Assembly (NCBI GenBank): GCA_024641635.1
Contig: JAHECS010000024.1
Span: 1 to 49,845 of the forward strand
From: Actinomycetes bacterium
Lineage (GTDB): Bacteria; Actinomycetota; Actinomycetes; S36-B12
DNA length: 49,845 bases
Direction of reading: 5' to 3'
Shown here: positions 1 to 8,317 of the stretch, piece after piece
Position numbering within the stretch: position 1 is the stretch's first letter
How the letters are laid out: every line of letters starts with the position of its first letter
Made by a program: the position numbers and the translations under genes
Notes under the pieces: model-generated
What the model was told of the DNA's origin: nothing
Seen by the model: the letters and a program-made list of their open reading frames with translations, nothing else
Databases searched by the model: none

Positions 1-3
1 CGA

Positions 4-9
4 CAGGAT
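4..9 (+). promoter_or_regulatory. -10 box for leaderless GNAT gene
   Basis: CAGGAT ends 6 nt before the GTG start at 16, and no Shine-Dalgarno sequence is visible. The same hexamer serves the threonine deaminase gene at 40836. The upstream part of the promoter lies outside the window. Confidence 0.45.
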
Positions 10-15
10 GCTCAG

Positions 16-567
16 GTGAACGACGACATTCGCGTGGCGACGACGGAGTCCGACTACGCCGCCTTCGGGGACCTGATCCGGGAGTACTGGGCTTGGCTCC
101 AGGCCCGCTACTCGGACATGCCCGGCTTCATCGACACGATCGGCGGGCATCAGGCGCTGGAAGCCGAGCTGGCTGGACTGGCGGCCAAGTACGGCCCGCC
201 TGAGGGGAAGACACTCCTTGCGTTCCGCGAAGGCGATGTCACGGGTGCAGTCGCGTACCGCGACCTCCGTGACGGCTCATGCGAGATGAAGCGGCTCTTC
301 GTTCCTGATCGCTTCGGCGGCCGCGGAACAGGCCGCCTCCTGTGCGCGACCCTCATCGATGAGGCGACGGCTGACGGCTATCGGGTGATGCGCCTCGACA
401 CGGGGCGGCAGAACACCGAGGCGATGAAGATGTACGAGTCGCTCGGCTTCCGTCGATGCGCCCCATTCCACGACTACCCGGCAGAACTGCTGGCCCATCT
501 GCACTTCATGGAGAAGTCCCTCGGGGACACGGTCACCGGCGCGGAGCGGTCGTCCGAAACGGCCTAG
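16..567 (+). CDS. GNAT family N-acetyltransferase
   Basis: A 183-residue protein of the Gcn5-related acetyltransferase fold, which transfers acetyl from acetyl-CoA to an amine; the substrate cannot be read from sequence. The acetyl-CoA loop is visible as RFGGRGTGRLL near residues 98-108, followed by the amphipathic helix and the usual C-terminal YESLGF stretch (about 139-144). GTG at 16 is chosen because the only nearer ATG (8) runs into a stop after three codons and because a -10-like hexamer sits 6 nt upstream, suggesting a leaderless transcript. The stop codon interlocks with that of the convergent small gene in a shared CTAG at 564-567. The family call is firm, the substrate unknown. Confidence 0.88.
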   Translation: MNDDIRVATTESDYAAFGDLIREYWAWLQARYSDMPGFIDTIGGHQALEAELAGLAAKYGPPEGKTLLAFREGDVTGAVAYRDLRDGSCEMKRLFVPDRFGGRGTGRLLCATLIDEATADGYRVMRLDTGRQNTEAMKMYESLGFRRCAPFHDYPAELLAHLHFMEKSLGDTVTGAERSSETA

Positions 568-752
568 CTGGCCGCGAGGTCGGCGACTTCCCACTCCCAC
601 GAACCGAGGGAGTCCTGGTTCACGAACCAGACCCGGTCGCAGAAGTGGCAGCGCCAGTTCCTGCCGCGGTCGTTCGACGTGAGGCTCGTATGACGGGGAG
701 GCTGGCAGCGGTGCCTGCCGGCTCCCGGACTGGTCGGATCGACCCACTGCAT
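564..752 (-). CDS. small Cys/His-containing hypothetical protein
   Basis: A 62-residue protein that I cannot assign to a family. It contains HRC near residues 14-16 and WRCHFCDRVWF (CxxC) near 33-43, so a small zinc-ribbon-like fold is possible but unproven. An SD-like GGGAG lies about 8 nt before the ATG at 752, and a CAGGCT hexamer a little further upstream could be its -10. Its stop overlaps the GNAT stop in the palindrome CTAG, a tight convergent packing also seen at 22408-22411. The aromatic, charged C-terminal half reads like protein rather than a random frame. It could still be a chance frame. Confidence 0.5.
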   Translation of the reverse strand: MQWVDPTSPGAGRHRCQPPRHTSLTSNDRGRNWRCHFCDRVWFVNQDSLGSWEWEVADLAAS

Positions 753-849
753 GACGCGACTCCCGGAGCCTGGGCCACCTGATTGGCCAGTGCCGAGTAT
801 CTGCGACCGCCGAGGTCCATGGCAAGTCGCTTCATGCCGTGCTTCCCTG

Positions 850-872
850 CCGCGAGGACCGGTCGTCCGCGG
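850..872 (-). terminator. possible hairpin terminator of the ABM-like gene
   Basis: CCGCG and CGCGG arms enclose a GC-rich centre, 22 nt beyond the stop of the minus-strand gene at 894. There is no clear U-tract. The rest of 753-893 shows no gene I can support. Confidence 0.28.
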
Positions 873-893
873 CCCTCCTTTCGGGGCGGTGGG

Positions 894-1211
894 CTATCGC
901 GAAAGCGAGCGTTCCACGGTGAAGAAGCCGTGGGTGTGCTCCGCTCCGAGACGGTCCAGCAGGGCCAGCGCGGAAGGCGCCTCGCCGCTGCTCCGCAGGG
1001 CCTTCAGGGAGTCCAGGTCGCGCCAGACCGTCTCGATCCGCCAGGTGCCGTCGGCCCCCCGCAAGAGCTGTGAACTCACGAGTGCGTCGGGGGTGGGGCC
1101 GGCGACGAGCGCCTCGAAGCCCGCGAGGAGGTCTGCGACTCGATCCGGATCGATGGAAGCGTCGACCACGGTGACCACGCGCTGGGCACTGCCGTCCATG
1201 GGTGCCGTCAT
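894..1211 (-). CDS. ABM-like (dimeric alpha-beta barrel) protein
   Basis: A 105-residue protein with the pattern of antibiotic-biosynthesis-monooxygenase/dimeric alpha-beta barrel proteins: an opening strand RVVTVVDASIDPDRV, a helix DLLAGFEALV, and a second strand WRIETVWRDLDSLKALR. Such proteins are small cytosolic monooxygenases, dehydratases or stress proteins; the role here is unknown. ATG at 1211 is chosen over an upstream in-frame ATG because TATGGT lies 6 nt before it and the longer version adds a low-complexity proline/glycine leader. It diverges from the PLP enzyme gene at 1346. Confidence 0.65.
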   Translation of the reverse strand: MTAPMDGSAQRVVTVVDASIDPDRVADLLAGFEALVAGPTPDALVSSQLLRGADGTWRIETVWRDLDSLKALRSSGEAPSALALLDRLGAEHTHGFFTVERSLSR

Positions 1212-1217
1212 GCGCCA

Positions 1218-1223
1218 ACCATA
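1218..1223 (-). promoter_or_regulatory. -10 box for leaderless ABM-like gene
   Basis: TATGGT on the minus strand, 6 nt before the ATG at 1211. No Shine-Dalgarno sequence is visible. Confidence 0.5.
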
Positions 1224-1332
1224 GGCGGGAGAGGGGGGATGGGTGTGGGTCCGGGAGCCGACCCCGGCCCCAGCGGCGGGGCGGCAATCGGGATTCGGCC
1301 TCGAAGGGGGTCCGCCACCTGTCGGAGGCACC

Positions 1333-1338
1333 TAGGCT
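1333..1338 (+). promoter_or_regulatory. -10 box for leaderless PLP enzyme gene
   Basis: TAGGCT followed by 7 nt and the ATG at 1346. The same hexamer and spacing precede eno at 4982. Confidence 0.6.
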
Positions 1339-1345
1339 CGTCGGC

Positions 1346-2521
1346 ATGTCCATCGAACGCATCGACGCCGCGACTCGCGACCTGCCGGCTCCCTTGGCAG
1401 CCGTGGACATGGCGGACCTGATGACCAACGCGGACGACCTCGTTCGCCGGGCGGACGGGTTGCCGATCCGGATCGCGACGAAGTCCGTGCGGTGCCGCGA
1501 GGTCCTGCGACGGACGCTCGCGCTGCCGGGCTTCGGCGGGCTCATGGCGTACTCGCTGTCCGAGGCCCTCTGGCTGGTTCGAGGGGGCTTCACCGATGTG
1601 CTGGTCGCCTACCCGAGCGTCGACGCGGTCGCCTTCCACGACCTCGCGCACGACGAGGTCGCCGCCCGGGAGATCACCATCGTCGTCGACGACCCTCAGC
1701 ACCTCAAGGTCATCGCCCGCGCGGTCGGCGAGGATGCACGGCCCATCCGGGTGTGCCTGGACATCGACTCGTCGCTGCGCGTCGCGGGCGTCCACCTCGG
1801 CGTGCGCCGCTCGCCCGTGCACACGCTGGAGAACGCGGTCAATGCGGCGCGGGGGATCCTCGCCGAGCCGTCAGTCCACCTCGTGGGACTGATGTTCTAC
1901 GACGCGCAGCTGGCGGGCATCCAGGACTCGTCACCCGCGGTTCGGGCGATGAAGCGCCGCTCGGCGAACGAGCTCCGCGAGCGGCGTGCCCGCATCGTCC
2001 GCGCCGTCCGGGACCTCACCGACCTCGAATTCGTCAACGGCGGGGGCACCGGCAGCCTCACCATGGTCAGCGGCGACGAGGGGCTCACCGAGCTGGCGGC
2101 GGGATCCGGCCTCTACGGCCCGACGCTCTTCGACGGCTACCGCGACTTCCGCCCCGAGCCGGCCTTCGCCTACGCGCTCCCGGTGACGAGGAGGCCGAGC
2201 GCGCGGGTGCGCACGCTGTTCGGCGGCGGCTACGTCGCCTCGGGGCCGGCAGGCAAGTCGCGGGTCCCGACTGCCGTCCTGCCCGCCGGGCTGTCCGAGC
2301 TCGGCGCGGAGGGAGTGGGCGAGGTGCAGACACCCGTGTCGGGCGACGCCGCTGGCGACCTCAACGTCGGGGATCGCGTGTGGTGGCGGCACCCCAAGGC
2401 GGGCGAGGTCTGCGAGCGCTTCGCCACGCTGCATCTCGTGGAGGACGTCGGCAGCGACGGGACTCAGGCGGTGGTGACATCCGTACCCACCTACCGGGGG
2501 GAGGGGAAGTGCTTCGGCTAG
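1346..2521 (+). CDS. PLP-dependent amino-acid deaminase/aldolase, alanine racemase-like fold
   Basis: A 391-residue member of the fold-type III PLP enzymes that includes D-threonine aldolase and D-serine dehydratase. The N-terminal barrel carries the PLP lysine in RIATKSVRC (K46), and VNGGGTGSL is the phosphate-binding region. The C-terminal domain holds a His...Cys pair in GDRVWWRHPKAGEVCERF, the position of the metal site in D-serine dehydratase-like proteins. It probably cleaves or deaminates a beta-hydroxy or D-amino acid in the cytosol. ATG at 1346 is supported by the leaderless -10 box; an in-frame upstream ATG at 1202 would add an arginine/glycine-rich tail. The lactone oxidase gene starts 13 nt inside its 3' end, so the two are translationally coupled. 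Exact substrate is not readable. Confidence 0.85.
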   Translation: MSIERIDAATRDLPAPLAAVDMADLMTNADDLVRRADGLPIRIATKSVRCREVLRRTLALPGFGGLMAYSLSEALWLVRGGFTDVLVAYPSVDAVAFHDLAHDEVAAREITIVVDDPQHLKVIARAVGEDARPIRVCLDIDSSLRVAGVHLGVRRSPVHTLENAVNAARGILAEPSVHLVGLMFYDAQLAGIQDSSPAVRAMKRRSANELRERRARIVRAVRDLTDLEFVNGGGTGSLTMVSGDEGLTELAAGSGLYGPTLFDGYRDFRPEPAFAYALPVTRRPSARVRTLFGGGYVASGPAGKSRVPTAVLPAGLSELGAEGVGEVQTPVSGDAAGDLNVGDRVWWRHPKAGEVCERFATLHLVEDVGSDGTQAVVTSVPTYRGEGKCFG

Positions 2522-3828
2522 AGGCCGGAACGACCTGGGGCAACTGGGCCGGCACGGCAACCGCCGACCCCGTCGCCGTGGCGCACCCGTCGAGCACCGA
2601 CGAGGTGGTGGACGTCGTGCGGCAGGCTCGGGAGCGCGGACTGACCGTCAAGCCGGTCGGCAGCGGCCACTCCTTCACCGGCGTCGCCGTCACCGATGGG
2701 GTGCTCGTCATGCTCGATCGGCTCCGGGGCGTCGTGGCGGCGGACGTACCCAGAGGTCGGGTGCGGGTGCTGGCAGGGACCCCTCTGCACCAGCTGAACC
2801 CGGCGCTGGGCGCGCTCGGCCTTGCTCTGCCCAACCTCGGTGACATCGACCGGCAGACCATCAGCGGTGCGATCGCCACCGGGACGCATGGCACCGGTGC
2901 TCGCTTCCGCGGCCTCGCGGACGCCGTCGTGGGGACCCGCATCGTGCTCGCCGACGGATCGGTTCACGACTGCGATGTCGAGACCGAGCCGGACCTCTTC
3001 GCGGCGTCGAGGGTGAGCCTCGGCGCCCTGGGCATCATCACTGAGCTGACCCTGCAGTGCGTCCCGGCGTTCCTCCTGCACGCGCGCGAGGAGCCGGGCA
3101 CTCTCACCGGAACCCTGGACGCGCTCGACGACCTCGTCGACGGGACGGACCACTTCGAGTTCTACTGGTTCCCGCACACGGATCGCGTCCTGACGAAGCG
3201 CAACACGCGGCTTCCGGTGGAGGCAGGGGAGAATCCCCTCCCGAGGTGGCGGGCCCGGCTCGACGACGACCTGCTCTCCAACCGCCTCTTCGAGGTCGTC
3301 AACCGCGTGAGCGCGGCCAGGCCGCAGTGGGTGCCCCGGATCAACGGGGTGTCCAGCCGCGTCCTCTCGTCGCGGGAGTTCACCGCTGCCTCCTACGAGG
3401 TGTTCGCGTCTCAGCGGGACGTCGTCTTCCGCGAGATGGAGTACGCCGTGCCACGTGAGGCGGCCCGAGACGTCATCACCGGGCTCCGGCGGATCGTCGA
3501 CGAGGGCGGCCACCGCCTGCCCTTCCCGGTCGAGGTGCGCTTCACAGCCGCGGACGACGTGTGGCTGTCCACGGCGCACGGTCGGGACACGTGTTACGTG
3601 GCCGTGCACCAGTACCACCGGATGGACCATCGCCCGTACTTCGCGGCCTTCGAGGACGTGGCTCGGGCGCACGACGGGCGACCGCATTGGGGAAAGCTGC
3701 ACGGCCGTGCTCGTGACGACCTGCGTCCGACGTATCCATGCTTCGACGACTTCCTCGCTGTCCGCGACCGGGTCGACCCGGATCGGCTGTTCGCGAACGA
3801 CTACCTCGTGCGCGTGCTCGGTGACTGA
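2509..3828 (+). CDS. FAD-binding oxidoreductase, D-arabinono-1,4-lactone oxidase type
   Basis: A 439-residue VAO-family flavoprotein. The N-terminal FAD-binding domain begins at HPSSTDEVVDVVRQARE and contains PVGSGHSFTG and SGAIATGTHGTG; the C-terminal ALO domain ends in the conserved RLFANDYLVRVLG. Such enzymes oxidise sugar lactones (arabinono-, gulono- or similar) with oxygen or another acceptor. Length matches the family. The GTG at 2509 is preceded by GGGGGAGGGGAA, an unusually purine-rich ribosome-binding region inside the upstream gene, and overlaps that gene by 13 nt. The pairing with an alanine racemase-like enzyme recurs, to my knowledge, in actinobacteria; the shared pathway is not established here. 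Confidence 0.88.
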   Translation: MLRLEAGTTWGNWAGTATADPVAVAHPSSTDEVVDVVRQARERGLTVKPVGSGHSFTGVAVTDGVLVMLDRLRGVVAADVPRGRVRVLAGTPLHQLNPALGALGLALPNLGDIDRQTISGAIATGTHGTGARFRGLADAVVGTRIVLADGSVHDCDVETEPDLFAASRVSLGALGIITELTLQCVPAFLLHAREEPGTLTGTLDALDDLVDGTDHFEFYWFPHTDRVLTKRNTRLPVEAGENPLPRWRARLDDDLLSNRLFEVVNRVSAARPQWVPRINGVSSRVLSSREFTAASYEVFASQRDVVFREMEYAVPREAARDVITGLRRIVDEGGHRLPFPVEVRFTAADDVWLSTAHGRDTCYVAVHQYHRMDHRPYFAAFEDVARAHDGRPHWGKLHGRARDDLRPTYPCFDDFLAVRDRVDPDRLFANDYLVRVLGD

Positions 3829-3893
3829 AGCCTTGTCCTTCCCAGCCTGAGCGGGGAGACTTGCTGCCGCTGGGGGCTGGAGAAGGAGGCCAC

Positions 3894-4196
3894 GTGGCAA
3901 CTCCGTACGGCACGGTCATGATCGCCCGGCTGGCAGTCCCCGTCGAGGATGTCGAAGCGAGCATGCGTAAGTGGGTCGCCGAGCGACGCACCCCAGGGTT
4001 CCGGCACGAGGACGTGATGCTCTGCGACGACGGGGTCACGTGCATCGTGAGGGTCGTGTTCGACGACAAGGAGAGCTACCAGGCGCTGGCGGACGACCCG
4101 GCCCAGGACGAATGGTGGTCGACCGTCGTGCAGCCGATGCTCGACGGTGACGCTCAGTGGTTCGACGGGCACTGGATGGTGTCCATCGACGCGTGA
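3894..4196 (+). CDS. hypothetical protein, about 100 residues
   Basis: A 100-residue protein of unknown function. It starts VATPYGTVMIARLAVP and ends DAQWFDGHWMVSIDA; the alternation of strands and helices (MIARLAVPV, EDVEASMRKWVAER, VTCIVRVVFDD, KESYQALADDPAQDEWW) suggests a ferredoxin-like alpha-beta barrel, an inference only. GTG at 3894 is chosen because AAGGAGG lies 4 nt upstream. A perfect palindrome follows 22 nt after the stop and the DM13 gene converges on it. Confidence 0.65.
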   Translation: MATPYGTVMIARLAVPVEDVEASMRKWVAERRTPGFRHEDVMLCDDGVTCIVRVVFDDKESYQALADDPAQDEWWSTVVQPMLDGDAQWFDGHWMVSIDA

Positions 4197-4218
4197 TCGC
4201 CCGATCGCCCCGCACCGC

Positions 4219-4258
4219 CGAGTGGTCACTGCGCGCAGGTGCGCGCAGTGACCACTCG
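4219..4258. repeat. long perfect palindrome, copy 1 (19-bp arms, 2-nt loop)
   Basis: Two 19-base arms, starting CGAGTGGTCAC and pairing perfectly around a GG centre. It lies between convergent genes, 22 nt after one stop and 5 nt from the other, where it could act as a bidirectional terminator, although there is no U-tract. A near-identical element lies at 4873-4930 on the other side of the DM13 gene. Confidence 0.9.
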
Positions 4259-4263
4259 CGGGG

Positions 4264-4800
4264 TCAGGTGGGGATGAGCTCCGCCGCGCCGAAGGAGACC
4301 GAGAACCGGTCGCACCAGATCGCGACGCTGGTGAGATCCGTCAGGTCGACGCCGTCCGGGATCGCGTAGTTCTGGTTGCCCTGGTTCCCCTTCAGGGATC
4401 CGAGGTCGACGTACCGGCCGTCGTCGAAGACGCGCCAGCCGTCCTCCCCCTCGATCACTGGTGCGTCGGTGAGCCACACCTTGAGGTCGGGGCCGTTGCT
4501 CGTGTCCAGCCCCTCCACCCGCAGGATGCGGGACCCGTCCGCCAGCTCGAGGATGCTCGCGGCGCCGGTGGTTCCGTGCTCGTGCGAGATGAACGAACCC
4601 TCGGCAAGGACCACCGGCTCTGTCTCCGTCGACGCGGCCTGGGCGGACGAGGTCGCAACCGGCGCTGCGGGAAGGGCCTCGTCGACGGACACGTTCGTGA
4701 ACAGCCGCCACGGCTGGAAGAGGAACAGCCCGACGGCGAGGAGGGCGACGGCGGCGACGACGGTCGGGACGAGGACGGCGGGACGGCGGAGAGTGCGCAT
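4264..4800 (-). CDS. membrane-anchored DM13-domain protein
   Basis: A 178-residue protein with one N-terminal membrane segment (about residues 8-28, PAVLVPTVVAAVALLAVGLF) and an extracytoplasmic DM13 domain (about 65-175) running from GSFISHEHGTTGAASIL through LRVEGLDTSNGPDLKVWL to SVAIWCDRFSVSFGAAEL. DM13 domains resemble cytochrome-like redox domains of the DOMON group and carry one conserved cysteine, present here in WCDRF. A role in extracytoplasmic electron transfer is plausible for the family, but no redox partner is encoded nearby. ATG at 4800 gives a normal signal-anchor start. The gene is bracketed by two copies of the same long palindrome. Confidence 0.82.
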   Translation of the reverse strand: MRTLRRPAVLVPTVVAAVALLAVGLFLFQPWRLFTNVSVDEALPAAPVATSSAQAASTETEPVVLAEGSFISHEHGTTGAASILELADGSRILRVEGLDTSNGPDLKVWLTDAPVIEGEDGWRVFDDGRYVDLGSLKGNQGNQNYAIPDGVDLTDLTSVAIWCDRFSVSFGAAELIPT

Positions 4801-4807
4801 GCCAGCA

Positions 4808-4813
4808 ATGCTT
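4808..4813 (-). promoter_or_regulatory. possible -10 box of the DM13 gene
   Basis: AAGCAT on the minus strand, 7 nt before the ATG at 4800. Only the second A and last T of TAnnnT are kept, so it is weak. Confidence 0.3.
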
Positions 4814-4872
4814 GCAGCCGGAATCCTCACTTCGAGGTGCCAGACCTTACGAAGCAGTGACGGAGCCTGTCC

Positions 4873-4930
4873 CCTCCTCCGCGAGTGGTCACTGCGCGCA
4901 CCTGCGCGCAGTGACCACTCGCGGAGGAGG
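4873..4930. repeat. long perfect palindrome, copy 2 (28-bp arms, 2-nt loop)
   Basis: Two perfectly complementary 28-base arms around a CC centre. The inner 18 bases of each arm, from GAGTGGTCAC to GCGCGCA, are identical to copy 1. This copy lies between the divergent DM13 and eno genes, where a terminator is not expected, so it is better read as a mobile or structural palindrome or a regulatory site. Confidence 0.92.
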
Positions 4931-4970
4931 GAGGGGAGAGGTGGGGGTTCCACCGAGTGTGGATGGCTGA

Positions 4971-6278
<1,308 letters not shown>

Positions 6279-6352
6279 CGCTGCGGGCCACCCGGGGCCG
6301 ACTTCCTGCGAGCGGGAGCGTTTCGCTCAGGAGCCGGATCGGTCTTTCGTGA

Positions 6353-6358
6353 CACCAT
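6353..6358 (+). promoter_or_regulatory. possible -10 box of ftsB
   Basis: CACCAT ends 6 nt before the GTG at 6365. It keeps only A2 and T6 of the consensus, so it is weak. Confidence 0.35.
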
Positions 6359-6364
6359 CGTCCC

Positions 6365-6814
6365 GTGACCTCCGCCGGCACTGACGTGCGTGGCCGCCCG
6401 GCCGCGCCCCCAGGGCCGCCGAAGCGGTCATCCGGTGCTTCCGTCACGAGCCGTGCCCTCATCCTCGCCCTCGTCGCGGGGCTTCTCCTGCTCACCCTGG
6501 CGGTGCCCGTTCGCTCGTGGTTCGCGCAGCGCGCCGAGATTGCCGGGCTCCGCGCCGACGTCGAAGCCGCCCGCGAGCGCGTGGCGGCCCTCGAGGTGCA
6601 GAAGGAGCGGTGGGACGACCCCGCGTTCGTGGCCGCCGAGGCACGGCGGCGTCTCCACTTCGTGCTGCCGGGCGAGATCGGCTTCGTGACCCTCGGATCG
6701 GAGGAGAGCATCCTCGCCGACAGCGCCGAGTCGACGCCCGACGCCCCGTGGTACTCGACCATGTGGGGCGCCTTGCAGCAGGCGGACGACAATGCCCCAG
6801 CATCCTCCAAGTAG
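6365..6814 (+). CDS. ftsB: FtsB/DivIC-family septum formation initiator
   Basis: A 149-residue bitopic membrane protein: a proline-rich cytoplasmic tail (1-28), one membrane helix (about 30-50, ALILALVAGLLLLTLAVPV), an extracytoplasmic coiled coil (EIAGLRADVEAARERVAALEVQ) and a short C-terminal domain with WDDPAFVAAEARRRLHFVLPGE, typical of DivIC/FtsB. It would take part in the FtsQ-FtsL-FtsB division complex. It follows eno by 86 nt and its end overlaps the DUF501 gene by 23 nt. GTG at 6365 is the natural start, with no SD sequence nearby. Confidence 0.9.
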   Translation: MTSAGTDVRGRPAAPPGPPKRSSGASVTSRALILALVAGLLLLTLAVPVRSWFAQRAEIAGLRADVEAARERVAALEVQKERWDDPAFVAAEARRRLHFVLPGEIGFVTLGSEESILADSAESTPDAPWYSTMWGALQQADDNAPASSK

Positions 6815-7316
6815 CGGACTCCGTCCCGAGGACACCGCGGCGGTCTCCCGACAGCTCGGGCGGGAGCCCCGCGGCGCGGTGGCCGTGGCGCACCGATGCC
6901 CCTGCGGGGAGCCGGACGTCGTGACAACCCTGCCGCGGCTTCCCGACGGCACGCCCTTCCCGACTCTCTTCTACCTCACCTGCCCGCGGGCGACGGCGGC
7001 GATCGGGACGCTGGAGAGCAGCGGCCTGATGCGGGACATGGAGGCGCGTCTCGCCGCCGATCCGGAATTGGCGTCCCGGTACCGGGCGGCGCACGAGTCC
7101 TACCTGGCGGACAGGGACGCCCTGGATGTGGTGGACGAGATAGCCGGGATCAGCGCCGGAGGCATGCCGACGCGGGTCAAGTGCCTGCACGTCCTGGTCG
7201 CGCACGCTCTCGCGTCCGGGCCGGGAGTCAATCCCCTCGGGGACGAGGCGATCGAGGCTCTCGGCGACTGGTGGGCGCCGATGTCCTGCGCCGACCGGGG
7301 CGCCGGCACCCCATGA
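6792..7316 (+). CDS. DUF501 domain protein
   Basis: A 174-residue protein of the DUF501 family, whose gene is conserved next to ftsB and ppx in actinobacteria; function unknown. Visible family features are AVAHRCPCGEPDVVTTLPRLPDGTPFPTLFYLTCPRA near 32-66, with CPC and TCPRA cysteines, and GMPTRVKCLHVLVAHALASG near 123-142. It starts inside ftsB and its stop overlaps the ppx start as ATGA, so the three genes are almost certainly co-translated. Confidence 0.9.
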   Translation: MPQHPPSSGLRPEDTAAVSRQLGREPRGAVAVAHRCPCGEPDVVTTLPRLPDGTPFPTLFYLTCPRATAAIGTLESSGLMRDMEARLAADPELASRYRAAHESYLADRDALDVVDEIAGISAGGMPTRVKCLHVLVAHALASGPGVNPLGDEAIEALGDWWAPMSCADRGAGTP

Positions 7317-8239
7317 TCGCGGCGATCGACTGCGGCACCAACGCCGTGCGCCTGCTCGTTGCCGACGTCGCCGCCGACGGCTCGTTGCGCGAGCACGTCA
7401 GGCTCATGCGCATCGTCCGGCTCGGCGAGGGGATCGACCGTACGGGGGAGTTCTCCGGCCCGGCCCTCGAGAGGACGTTCGCGGCACTGGACGAGTACGC
7501 CGACGTGATCCGGTCATCAGGCGCGACGAGCGCCCGCTTCGTCGCGACCTCGGCGAGCCGTGACGCCCGCAACCGTCAGGCCTTCATCGACGGCGTCCGG
7601 AGGCGATTGGGGGTCGAGCCCGAGGTCATCTCCGGCACCGAGGAGGCGGACCTGTCCTTCATCGGCGCCGTGCGCGGGCTGCCGGCCGGGCTCGTATCGC
7701 CGCCGGCCCTGGTCGTCGACATCGGTGGCGGATCGACGGAGTTCGTGCTCGGCTCGACCGCGCCGGAGGCATCGGTGAGCGTCGACGTGGGGTGTGTCCG
7801 GATGACCGAGCGCCACCTCACGAGCGATCCGCCGACGGAGGATCAGGTGGCCGCGACGTGGAGCGACATCCGTGCGGCCGTCGAGGCCGCAGGACGAGCG
7901 GTGCCGCTCGCCGACGCCGCCTGCTTCGTCGGACTGGCCGGCACGGTCACCACCGTGGCGGCCATGGCGATGGATCTGCCGAGGTACGACTCCGACGTGC
8001 TGCACGGCTCGGTCGTAGGCGTCGCCGCTGTCGCGACGGTGACCGAGAGGCTGCTCGGGATGACCCGCGGGGAGCGCGCTGACCTGCCGTTCATGCACCC
8101 CGGCCGGGTGGACGTCATCGCGGGTGGGGCCATGGTGCTGCTCGAGGCGATGCGGGCGGCGGGGGCGGACAGCGTCATCGTCTCCGAGACGGACATCTTG
8201 GATGGCATCGTTTACAAGATGGCGCCTGATTTAGCCTGA
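7313..8239 (+). CDS. ppx: Ppx/GppA-family exopolyphosphatase
   Basis: A 308-residue protein of the ASKHA fold that hydrolyses polyphosphate and/or pppGpp. It shows IAAIDCGTNAVRLLVADV (phosphate-1 loop), GTEEADLSFIGA, the second nucleotide loop VVDIGGGSTEFVLG, GLAGTVTTVAAM, and DVIAGGAMVLLEAM. It lacks the C-terminal HD region of longer Ppx proteins, as is usual for the short actinobacterial form. The ATGA overlap with DUF501 fixes the start. The last codons include TTA for leucine (8231-8233), a very rare codon in this GC-rich sequence. Confidence 0.92.
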   Translation: MIAAIDCGTNAVRLLVADVAADGSLREHVRLMRIVRLGEGIDRTGEFSGPALERTFAALDEYADVIRSSGATSARFVATSASRDARNRQAFIDGVRRRLGVEPEVISGTEEADLSFIGAVRGLPAGLVSPPALVVDIGGGSTEFVLGSTAPEASVSVDVGCVRMTERHLTSDPPTEDQVAATWSDIRAAVEAAGRAVPLADAACFVGLAGTVTTVAAMAMDLPRYDSDVLHGSVVGVAAVATVTERLLGMTRGERADLPFMHPGRVDVIAGGAMVLLEAMRAAGADSVIVSETDILDGIVYKMAPDLA

Positions 8240-8256
8240 TTGGTGCTGCAACCTTT

Positions 8257-8272
8257 CATGTAACCGGTTGTG
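8257..8272. promoter_or_regulatory. candidate LacI-family operator before lacI
   Basis: CATGTAACCGGTTGTG, centred on the palindrome AACCGGTT with the central CG step common in LacI-family operators. Its CATGTAAC half also occurs, inverted, in the palindrome upstream of the binding-protein gene (14837-14855). It overlaps the likely -35 region of lacI. Confidence 0.5.
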
Positions 8273-8291
8273 TCGGGCGTCGACGCGTGCC

Positions 8292-8297
8292 TAGACT
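8292..8297 (+). promoter_or_regulatory. -10 box of the lacI-type gene
   Basis: TAGACT, placing transcription start just before the SD sequence GGGAGGAG at 8306-8313. Unlike most genes here, this one has a short leader and an SD sequence, which picks the GTG at 8318. Confidence 0.5.
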
Positions 8298-8317
8298 CGC
8301 TGATCGGGAGGAGTTCC

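Noticed and set aside
1492-2508. N-terminal extension of the lactone oxidase frame over the PLP gene
   Set aside because: The translation is arginine/proline-rich shadow sequence; GTG 2509 has a strong purine-rich site and begins the FAD domain.
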